The notes beneath the pieces were generated by a model. That model searched no databases and had not been told where the DNA came from. It saw nothing but the letters and a program-made list of their open reading frames with translations. From positions 1 to 5,498 of the forward strand of contig JAUWMJ010000244.1 of the NCBI GenBank assembly GCA_030613225.1: DNA of 5,498 bases, read 5' to 3'. A program made the position numbers and the translations under genes. This document shows, in pieces, positions 1-4,831 of the stretch (position 1 is the stretch's first letter; the number at the start of each line of letters is the position of its first letter). Source of the stretch: Desulfobacterales bacterium (GTDB taxonomy: Bacteria > Desulfobacterota > Desulfobacteria > Desulfobacterales > JAUWMJ01).

Positions 1-232
1 AGAATCACTAAAAATCATGGTTGAAGGAAATAATCAGGTTTCAACCGGCTATCGCTTGAAAAAGGGGGATCCGGTTATTGTAATAGCCGGCCCCTTTACA
101 GGCTTATCAGGAATCTTTGTGCGGTACAGGGGACAGGAGCGAGTCGTTGTAAATATAGAGGCCCTTGGGCAATATGCAAGTGTCGAGGTAAATAAAGAAG
201 ATGTTGAAATATTGTCTGAAATATTCTCATAA
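1..232 (+). CDS. NusG-family transcription elongation/antitermination factor, C-terminal KOW part (5' end outside window)
   Basis: Seen: the reading frame is open from the left edge (first full codon at 2) to TAA at 230-232, giving about 76 residues. It contains a KOW-type segment: a 'KKGDPVIVIAGPFTGLSG' stretch, then alternating hydrophobic strands and an acidic 'VNKEDVEIL' end. Known: in NusG and its paralogues (RfaH, UpxY/LoaP-like proteins) an N-terminal NGN domain binds RNA polymerase, and a C-terminal KOW domain contacts ribosomal protein S10 or Rho. The spacing 'GDxVxVxxGPFxGxxG' followed by a 'V(E)xxxxVEVxxxxVE' tail resembles the paralogues found with polysaccharide clusters more than housekeeping NusG. 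Inference: this is the tail of such a two-domain protein. ATG at 17 could start a free-standing KOW protein, but no Shine-Dalgarno precedes it and the frame stays open upstream, so a truncated longer gene is preferred. Its operon targets cannot be judged from here. Confidence 0.72.
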   Translation, partial: ESLKIMVEGNNQVSTGYRLKKGDPVIVIAGPFTGLSGIFVRYRGQERVVVNIEALGQYASVEVNKEDVEILSEIFS

Positions 233-235
233 GTC

Positions 236-261
236 CTTGACTTTTTATCAAGTTTTGTTTT
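236..261 (+). terminator. Possible weak intrinsic terminator after the NusG-like gene
   Basis: Three bases after the stop codon, CTTGA (236-240) can pair with TCAAG (248-252) across a 7-base loop. The stem runs directly into a T-rich tract, TTTTGTTTT (253-261). The position and T-tract suit an intrinsic terminator, but the stem has only 5 pairs, two of them G-C, so it would be weak. It overlaps a promoter-like sequence, and only one of the two readings may be true. Confidence 0.33.
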
Positions 262-266
262 ATCAT
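237..266 (+). promoter_or_regulatory. Candidate sigma70-type promoter for the HU-holB-ricT-metG operon
   Basis: TTGACT (237-242) matches five of six bases of the -35 consensus and TATCAT (261-266) five of six of the -10 consensus, with an 18-base spacer. Transcription would begin near 273 and leave a leader of about 210 bases carrying the REP-like palindrome and the 405-428 hairpin before the HU start codon. This is sequence matching only, in AT-rich DNA where such matches arise by chance, and it shares bases with the possible terminator. Confidence 0.3.
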
Positions 267-302
267 TAAAAATTCCATATTATTCACTTAACATCAACTT
301 AT

Positions 303-374
303 TGTGGGAGTGGCTTCCAGCCATGAAAAAAAGCTGCTTCAAAGACTCAATCGCGGATGAAAGCCCCTCCCACA
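303..374. repeat. REP-like imperfect palindrome (intergenic repetitive element)
   Basis: The left arm 303-326 begins TGTGGGAGTGGCTTCCAG. The reverse complement of 351-374 begins TGTGGGAGGGGCTTTCAT. The two 24-base arms agree at 19 positions and enclose a 24-base centre (327-350). Known: short palindromes of the TGTGGGAG-GGCTT type are typical of REP/BIME-like repeats dispersed between genes in Proteobacteria, often mobilised by RAYT (TnpA-REP) transposases. Inference: this is one such element, lying in the leader or spacer upstream of the HU gene. It has no T-tract, so it does not look like a terminator. Family membership needs a genome-wide count of copies. Confidence 0.62.
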
Positions 375-404
375 GGGATAACCCCAACCTTAAAGTTAAT
401 GACA

Positions 405-428
405 TGAGGCAGTTTCAAAATTGCCTCA
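405..428 (+). promoter_or_regulatory. Compact hairpin in the leader of the HU gene
   Basis: TGAGGCAGTT (405-414) pairs with AATTGCCTCA (419-428) through ten pairs, one of them a G-U wobble, closing a 4-base TCAA loop. No T-run follows, so it is not a classic terminator. It lies about 55 bases before the start codon and could be an RNA stability or leader structure, or a dyad-symmetric protein site. It may also be chance. No binding factor can be named. Confidence 0.35.
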
Positions 429-471
429 CATGATTATAAATTATGGACCGATATTCACCAGATATTGAAGG

Positions 472-478
472 AAGGAGG
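472..478 (+). promoter_or_regulatory. Strong Shine-Dalgarno site that sets the HU start
   Basis: AAGGAGG at 472-478 lies four bases before ATG 483. The frame is also open from a TTG at 465, but that start would put the ribosome binding site inside the coding sequence and add six residues (LKEGGF) not expected in the HU family. ATG 483 gives the standard family N-terminus. This is the only strong ribosome binding site in the window. Confidence 0.8.
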
Positions 479-482
479 ATTT

Positions 483-758
483 ATGAATAAGTTGGAGCTT
501 ATCGCTGCTCTGAAGGCAAAAGCAAACATCTCGAAAGCAGACGCAGCAAATGTAATCCAGATTTTTTTCGATAATATGTCGCAGGCCATGGCCCAGGGAG
601 AACGCGTTGAAATTCGCGGCCTGTGCAGCTTTTATGTAAAACATTATAAAAGCTATACAGGCAGAAACCCGAAAAGCGGTGAAAAAGTCGTTATAAAGCC
701 AAAACGATTACCATTTTTTAAAGCCGGAAAAGAATTAAAAGAACGGGTTGATTATTAA
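483..758 (+). CDS. HU/IHF-family nucleoid DNA-binding protein
   Basis: A 91-residue basic protein, the usual HU/IHF length. Residues 1-40 form the two-helix dimerisation part ('MNKLELIAALKAKANISKAD', then 'FFDNMSQAMAQGERVEIRG'). Residues 41-75 are the beta-sheet and DNA-wrapping arm, and 76-91 the C-terminal helix. The family signature is clear around 60-68 (GRNPKSGEK), and Pro63 is the residue that intercalates and kinks DNA in HU and IHF. 'VEIRG' and 'GKELKERV' lean towards the IHF-beta side, but alpha, beta and HU subtypes cannot be separated without a tree, so no symbol is given. Odd: the usual 'GFGSF' turn reads GLCSF (46-50), with Cys48 for glycine. It has the window's strongest ribosome binding site and is the first gene of an apparent four-gene operon; holB begins 2 bases after its stop. 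Role: it binds and bends DNA as a dimer in the nucleoid. Confidence 0.93.
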   Translation: MNKLELIAALKAKANISKADAANVIQIFFDNMSQAMAQGERVEIRGLCSFYVKHYKSYTGRNPKSGEKVVIKPKRLPFFKAGKELKERVDY

Positions 759-760
759 CT

Positions 761-1858
761 TTGTGTCAGACCTTTGATTCGATAACAGATCAGAAACGGC
801 CCGTGCGAATCCTGGCTGCTTTTCTTCAAAAACGCAACATACCACATGCTATACTTTTTACAGGAATTGAAGGTGTTGGTAAAAAGGATGCGGCTACAGT
901 CTTTGCCATGGCGTGCAACTGTACGGGTGAAAAGCATAGGCGGTCTGATCAATTTATTGATAATTCCAGCAGCAAAAAGGACTTGCCTGCGGCTGTCAAC
1001 CCGTGTGGATGTTGCCGATCATGCCGAAAGATAGAATCGGGTAATCACCCTGATATCATTCGGATAAAGCCTTCCGGTGCTTTTATAAAGATTAATCAAA
1101 TAAGAGGCTTTTGTGATACCCTTGCCATGAAACCATATGAAGCAAGGGTACGGGTGGTAATAATTTCTGATGCCCACGCTATGAACCCCTCAGCCGGCAA
1201 TGCCCTTCTCAAGATGCTTGAGGAACCGCCTGACAGCTCCATTTTAATACTTACTGCATGTCAGACATCCGATCTCCTGCCAACGATTGTTTCACGCTGT
1301 CAGCACATCAGGTTTAACCCTGTTTCTGCAAAAAGTATCGAAACCCTGCTTATTGAAAATCAGGGTCTCGCACCGGATAAAGCTTCAATAATATCTGCCA
1401 TGGCAAACGGGAGTATTTCCAGGGCCTTTGCCATGAACAACTCAAACTGGATAAATCGCAGGAACTGGCTTATAAATGCCGTCGGCCTTAATCAATCCGA
1501 TCAATCCGATCAATCTGATCAAACTGGGGCTTTATTTTCAATGTCTTCCGGCATGCTTATGGCATTCGCTGAAATGCTGAAAAAAAATAAAGATTTTCTT
1601 TTTGATTCACTTGAGATAATGAAGTCCTGGCTAAGGGACCTTGTAATATATAACTTTCATCCTGAAAAAATCATTAACAAAGATTTAATAGAAAAGATTC
1701 AATATGCCTCACAAAAAATTGACATTAAGTCGCTTCTGCTTAAAATCGATGCAATCCAGGCGGCGCAAAAAGATATTCAGTCAAATGCAAATTTAAGGCT
1801 CACACTGGAAACTATGATGATACGGATCGGGAGGGGCCTGGACCCATTAACCAAATGA
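761..1858 (+). CDS. holB: DNA polymerase III subunit delta' (clamp loader)
   Basis: A 365-residue protein of the AAA+ clamp-loader family. With delta and tau/gamma (DnaX), delta' opens and loads the beta sliding clamp at the replication fork. Seen: an N-terminal 'IPHAILFTGIEGVGKK' (27-42) carrying a degenerate P-loop with Lys42 where ATPases have Ser/Thr, as expected for delta', which does not hydrolyse ATP; a zinc-type cluster C82-x2-C85-x2-C88 with a candidate first ligand at C52 or C54; GNHPD (94-98); NALLKMLEEPP (147-157); and the clamp-loader SRC motif at 178-180. DnaX is excluded by the missing Thr/Ser after the P-loop lysine. Residues 55-81 form an unusually long Ser/Lys/Asp-rich insert inside the zinc module. 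The start is TTG 761, which gives the expected 'FDSITDQKRPV' opening; no clear ribosome binding site exists, so coupling to the HU gene (2-base gap) is likely. The gene overlaps ricT by 4 bases. A tandem repeat encodes 'QSDQSDQSDQ' at 245-254. Confidence 0.93.
   Translation: MCQTFDSITDQKRPVRILAAFLQKRNIPHAILFTGIEGVGKKDAATVFAMACNCTGEKHRRSDQFIDNSSSKKDLPAAVNPCGCCRSCRKIESGNHPDIIRIKPSGAFIKINQIRGFCDTLAMKPYEARVRVVIISDAHAMNPSAGNALLKMLEEPPDSSILILTACQTSDLLPTIVSRCQHIRFNPVSAKSIETLLIENQGLAPDKASIISAMANGSISRAFAMNNSNWINRRNWLINAVGLNQSDQSDQSDQTGALFSMSSGMLMAFAEMLKKNKDFLFDSLEIMKSWLRDLVIYNFHPEKIINKDLIEKIQYASQKIDIKSLLLKIDAIQAAQKDIQSNANLRLTLETMMIRIGRGLDPLTK
1491..1526 (+). repeat. In-frame 9-base tandem repeat within holB
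   Basis: ATCAATCCG occurs at 1491-1499 and 1500-1508, ATCAATCTG at 1509-1517, and a decayed fourth copy ATCAAACTG at 1518-1526. Because the unit is nine bases the frame is kept, and it encodes Gln-Ser-Asp repeats (residues 245-254). It lies between the AAA+ region and the C-terminal helical collar domain, where a flexible linker can tolerate length change. Confidence 0.85.
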
Positions 1859-2661
1859 AAAAAGTAGTAGGAATAAAATTTAAGCCTTCCGGCAAGGTTT
1901 ATGACTTTGACTGCGGAGCGTTTGTACTGAACCTGGATGATTGTGTGATTGTGCAGACCGAGCAGGGGTTTGGTTTCGGAACCGTGGCCCTGCCGCCTGT
2001 TCCCTTTGACCAACGTCCACCATGCAGACCTCTTAAAAAAGTATTTCGTCTGGCCGGTGAAAAAGATTTTCTTCAAAGAGAAAAAAATATTGAAGCTGAA
2101 AAAAAAGGCCACAGTTATTGCTTAAAGTGTATCCAAGAACTCGGTCTTAACATGAACCTTTTTTCCGTTGAAAAATCCTTTGATTCGAGTAAATTAACTT
2201 TTTTCTTTACATCCGATGGACGTGTTGACTTCCGTCAGCTTGTAAAAATGCTGGTCAAAGAGCTTGGTACAAGGGTTGAGATGCGCCAGGTGGGAATACG
2301 TAATCAGGCCAAAATGTGCGGCGGAATCGGAAGGTGCGGACGTGAAGTCTGCTGCTCGGCATTTCTGGAAAAATTCGGACATGTTTCGATTCGCATGGCA
2401 AAGGAACAGAATCTTTCTTTAAATCCCACCAAGATCTCCGGGTTGTGTGGTCGTCTTATGTGCTGCCTTAAATTTGAATATGAAACTTACCTTGCGCTTA
2501 AGAAAAAATTTCCAAAAATCGATAAGACTGTAAAAACATCGGCCGGAAAAGGAAAGGTAGTCAGGCATAATGTAATAAGCAGTCGAATAACCATCCGCAG
2601 GGAAGATGGCCAGGAGATAGAAACTACTTTGGATAAATTTGAAAACGAAAGAGACCTCTGA
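1855..2661 (+). CDS. ricT: RicT/YaaT-like PSP1 C-terminal domain iron-sulfur protein
   Basis: A 268-residue cytoplasmic protein of the PSP1/YaaT family. Seen: an N-terminal beta-rich part ('GIKFKPSGKVYDFDCG', 6-21; 'GFGFGTV', 38-44), C89-x2-C92, and the highly conserved core 'MCGGIGRCGREVCCSAFLE' (154-172), 'MAKEQNLSLNPTKISGLCGR' (181-200) and LMCCLKFEYE (201-210). The cysteines at 155, 161, 166, 167, 198, 203 and 204 are the family's hallmark. Known: in Bacillus subtilis RicT forms the Y-complex with RicA and RicF, which carries two [4Fe-4S] clusters and promotes RNase Y-dependent mRNA maturation, sporulation and competence; yaaT also lies beside holB there. Inference: the same fold and cluster chemistry, but the client here is unknown, since no RicA or RicF gene is visible. 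The ATG 1855 start overlaps the holB stop as ATGA, implying translational coupling. Older annotations call such genes 'stage 0 sporulation protein', which should not be read as evidence of sporulation. Confidence 0.93.
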   Translation: MKKVVGIKFKPSGKVYDFDCGAFVLNLDDCVIVQTEQGFGFGTVALPPVPFDQRPPCRPLKKVFRLAGEKDFLQREKNIEAEKKGHSYCLKCIQELGLNMNLFSVEKSFDSSKLTFFFTSDGRVDFRQLVKMLVKELGTRVEMRQVGIRNQAKMCGGIGRCGREVCCSAFLEKFGHVSIRMAKEQNLSLNPTKISGLCGRLMCCLKFEYETYLALKKKFPKIDKTVKTSAGKGKVVRHNVISSRITIRREDGQEIETTLDKFENERDL

Positions 2662-2664
2662 AAA

Positions 2665-4587
2665 ATGCCAGGACCCTTTTACATAACAACACCGATTTAT
2701 TATGTTAATGCAAGGCCCCATCTGGGTCATGCATATACAACAATCATAGCCGATGTTGCAAGCCGGTTCAATGAAATGCGCAAAAAGGACGTCTTTTTTC
2801 TAACAGGCACTGACGAACATGGGGACAAGGTTGTGCGTGCGGCAAAAAAGGATAATTTAAGCTCCAGAAGGTATGTTGACAAAATCAGCGCACTTTTTAA
2901 GGACCTGTGGCCCGAACTTAATATAAAGTACAATTATTTTATCAGAACTACCGATTCTTCTCATATAGCAGTGGTAGAGCAAATCCTTCAAAAGATTTAC
3001 GATGCGGGAGACATATATTTCAGTGAATATGAGGGGCTTTACTGTTTTGGCTGCGAGCGCTTCTACAATCAGCGAGAACTTGTGGACGGCAAATGTCCTG
3101 ACCATGAAACAGACCCTGAAGTTATCAAAGAATCGAATTATTTTTTTAAAATGAGTAAATACCAGGACTGGCTTATAAATCATATTAAAAAAAATCGAAA
3201 CTTTATACGCCCGCAACGTTATAAAAACGAAGTCCTGGCTTTTTTAAAGGAACCCCTTGAAGATCTATGTATTTCCAGGCCGAAAACACGCCTCAAGTGG
3301 GGCATTACACTTCCTTTTGACAAGGACTATGTTACATATGTCTGGTTCGATGCCCTTTTAAATTATGTTTCCGCACTGGGATATCCTGATGGCGATCTTT
3401 TTAAAAAGTACTGGCCTGTGGCCCAGCACATCGTGGCCAAGGATATTCTTAAACCACATGGCATTTACTGGCCAATTATGTTAAAAGCAGCCGGAATCGA
3501 CACATATAAACATCTGAATGTTCATGGCTACTGGAATGTCGATCAATCCAAGATGTCTAAAAGTCTCGGAAATGTAGTGGAGCCTCTGCAACTAAAGGAA
3601 ATCTACGGCCTTGATCAATTCAGGTTTTTCCTTTTAAAAGATATGGTTTTCGGGCTTGATTCAAGCTTTTCAGAAGAGACCTTTGTGCAAAGAATCAATT
3701 CAGATCTGGCAAATGACCTTGGCAATCTGTTTTCAAGGATTCTTTCAATGGCACACAAGTATTTCAACGGGATCGTACCTGAGACTGATCCTCAAACAGA
3801 AGAAGAGTTAAAGCCCGGCCTTGAACCGGACGCCCTGACCGCTGTTGAAGAATTTGAAAAGGAAATGGAAATATTTGCCTTTCACAAGGCATTAGAGGCG
3901 GTCTGGGTATTTATCGGCAGTATGAATAAATATATTGATGTTACTGCGCCATGGGTACTTGCAAAGAATAAATCAGCAAAAAAACATCTTCAGACCATTA
4001 TCTATAATCTCCTTGAAGGATTGAGAATCATATCCGGTATGATTTACCCTGTAATGCCGGATACCGCCCTTACGATGCAAAAGCATCTTGGTATGGATGT
4101 CTCAGAGCCGTTTTTCACTCTCGATCGGCTCTATGCCTGGCAAAGTTTAAAACCAGGCACAAAACTTCTAAAATCGATTACGCTTTTTCCGAGAATCGAC
4201 CTGAAAAAAATCAGGGCCGATATAAAAAGAGAAACAGAAGCAGGTGATAGAGTGTTAGAAATTAAGCCGGAAATTACATTTGAAGAACTGGTAAAAATAG
4301 ATTTCAGGGTTGGAACAGTTATTCATGCCGAAGGGATACCAAAAGCAAAAAAGCTTCTTAAGCTTGAAGTTGATATAGGTGAAAAAAGAACAATTGTTGC
4401 CGGTATCTCGGAAAGCTACAGCCCTGATGACCTGACAGGCAAACAGGTTCTTATTGCTGCAAACTTAAAACCTGCCAAAATCATGGGGATACTCTCCAAC
4501 GGAATGCTGCTGGCCGCTGTTGATGATAAAGTATGCTCCATTGCCACTTTTGATAAAAAAATGAAGCCGGGAACATCCGTTAGGTAA
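2665..4587 (+). CDS. metG: Methionyl-tRNA synthetase with C-terminal tRNA-binding domain
   Basis: A 640-residue class I aminoacyl-tRNA synthetase that charges tRNA-Met (initiator and elongator) with methionine using ATP. Seen: the Rossmann catalytic core opens with 'FYITTPIYYVNARPHLGHAY' (5-24), whose HLGH (19-22) is the HIGH signature. TGTDEHG is at 47-53. A single zinc knuckle C127-x2-C130 ... C144-x2-H147 resembles the Thermus thermophilus-type enzyme. KMSKS is at 296-300. The anticodon-binding helical domain (about 360-510) includes 'MNKYIDVTAPWVLAK' (420-434). Residues 537-640 form an OB-fold Trbp111/EMAP-type domain ('ITFEELVKIDFRVGTVIHAE', then 'NLKPAKIMGILSNGMLLAAV') that dimerises and helps hold tRNA. 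All signature residues are present and the length is normal. ATG 2665 lies 3 bases after the ricT stop with no clear ribosome binding site, so coupling is likely. It is the last gene of the packed operon; no terminator with a T-tract follows. Confidence 0.97.
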   Translation: MPGPFYITTPIYYVNARPHLGHAYTTIIADVASRFNEMRKKDVFFLTGTDEHGDKVVRAAKKDNLSSRRYVDKISALFKDLWPELNIKYNYFIRTTDSSHIAVVEQILQKIYDAGDIYFSEYEGLYCFGCERFYNQRELVDGKCPDHETDPEVIKESNYFFKMSKYQDWLINHIKKNRNFIRPQRYKNEVLAFLKEPLEDLCISRPKTRLKWGITLPFDKDYVTYVWFDALLNYVSALGYPDGDLFKKYWPVAQHIVAKDILKPHGIYWPIMLKAAGIDTYKHLNVHGYWNVDQSKMSKSLGNVVEPLQLKEIYGLDQFRFFLLKDMVFGLDSSFSEETFVQRINSDLANDLGNLFSRILSMAHKYFNGIVPETDPQTEEELKPGLEPDALTAVEEFEKEMEIFAFHKALEAVWVFIGSMNKYIDVTAPWVLAKNKSAKKHLQTIIYNLLEGLRIISGMIYPVMPDTALTMQKHLGMDVSEPFFTLDRLYAWQSLKPGTKLLKSITLFPRIDLKKIRADIKRETEAGDRVLEIKPEITFEELVKIDFRVGTVIHAEGIPKAKKLLKLEVDIGEKRTIVAGISESYSPDDLTGKQVLIAANLKPAKIMGILSNGMLLAAVDDKVCSIATFDKKMKPGTSVR

Positions 4588-4598
4588 AAGCCTAAACT

Positions 4599-4654
4599 GG
4601 ATACTGGATACTGGATACTGGATGCCGGATTCTGGGAGCTTGATTCTTAATGCT
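4599..4654. repeat. Left arm of composite inverted repeat: eight 7-base units
   Basis: Reading from 4599 in steps of seven: GGATACT, GGATACT, GGATACT, GGATGCC, GGATTCT, then the degenerate GGGAGCT, TGATTCT and TAATGCT, all in phase to 4654. The unit consensus is [G/C]GAT[A/G/T]CT. The array starts 12 bases after the metG stop. Positions 4607-4635 match the reverse complement of 4768-4796 at 25 of 29 bases, so the two arms can fold into a long hairpin. Period seven matches neither a codon nor a helical turn, so it is not coding. Confidence 0.85.
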
Positions 4655-4748
4655 CGTTTGCTTTGCCACGGCGTAGCTGGGAAGCGTAGCCTGAAGCCGA
4701 AGGCGAAGCCTGGTCGATGCTGGATTAAATAAGGAGCATCCCCTTTGA
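4655..4748. repeat. GC-rich core of the composite repeat, with short direct and inverted repeats
   Basis: The core differs from its flanks in base composition. It holds three copies of GCG[T/A]AGC (4671-4677, 4684-4690, 4703-4709), the last two extending to 9 of 10 identical bases. Two mutually exclusive tight hairpins share bases: GCC-GAA-GGC (4696-4704) and AGGC-GAA-GCCT (4701-4711). An inner facing pair of the heptamer motif, GATGCT (4716-4721) and AGCATC (4735-4740), brackets an AT-rich loop. I see no open frame with coding character and no promoter. Confidence 0.6.
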
Positions 4749-4804
4749 GCCATCGAGAATCGAGCATCGAGCATCCAGCATCGAGTATCCAGTATCGAGA
4801 ATCC
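4749..4804. repeat. Right arm of composite inverted repeat: seven 7-base units in reverse orientation
   Basis: Read on the minus strand from 4804, the units are GGATTCT, CGATACT, GGATACT, CGATGCT, GGATGCT, CGATGCT and CGATTCT, down to 4756, followed by a partial CGATGGC (4749-4755). The alternation of GGAT and CGAT and the variable fifth base are as in the left arm, but in opposite orientation. The array ends 27 bases before the kdsB start codon, so a folded hairpin would sit in the leader of any transcript that crosses it. Confidence 0.85.
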
Positions 4805-4831
4805 ATAAAAACACAAAATTCAATTTTAAAA

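Noticed and set aside
17..232. Complete 71-residue single-domain KOW protein starting at ATG 17.
   Set aside because: The frame is open to the window edge and no ribosome binding site precedes the ATG, so a truncated NGN-KOW protein is more likely; it cannot be fully excluded.
435..440. TATAAA as a -10 box close to the HU gene.
   Set aside because: No acceptable -35 lies 16-18 bases upstream (GTTTCA-like sequences only), and AT-rich DNA gives such hexamers by chance.
465..482. TTG start six codons upstream for the HU protein.
   Set aside because: It would translate the Shine-Dalgarno itself; ATG 483 has the proper site and the family N-terminus.
233..482. CRISPR repeats, tRNA or riboswitch in the spacer before the HU gene.
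   Set aside because: No regularly spaced direct repeats, no cloverleaf and no recognisable aptamer core; only the palindromes listed are present.
846..1034. 62-residue open frame inside holB on the plus strand.
   Set aside because: Shadow frame within a well-supported gene, with no domain or ribosome binding site.
761..1858. Annotation as DnaX (tau/gamma), given the P-loop and zinc cysteines.
   Set aside because: The P-loop lysine is followed by Lys rather than Thr/Ser, the protein is too short for DnaX, and the overall pattern (GNHPD, the SRC motif, gene order next to ricT) fits delta'.
1777..2112. 111-residue minus-strand frame across the holB-ricT junction.
   Set aside because: It lies entirely opposite conserved coding sequence, is full of Phe/Lys runs from A-rich codons, and matches no recognisable family.
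4465..4816. Open frames on the minus strand through the metG-kdsB spacer, with peptides rich in 'SSIQYPVSSIQ' or 'WMLDARF'.
   Set aside because: They are translations of the 7-base repeats: period seven read in threes gives a recurring seven-residue pattern. They overlap metG's conserved end and have no ribosome binding site.
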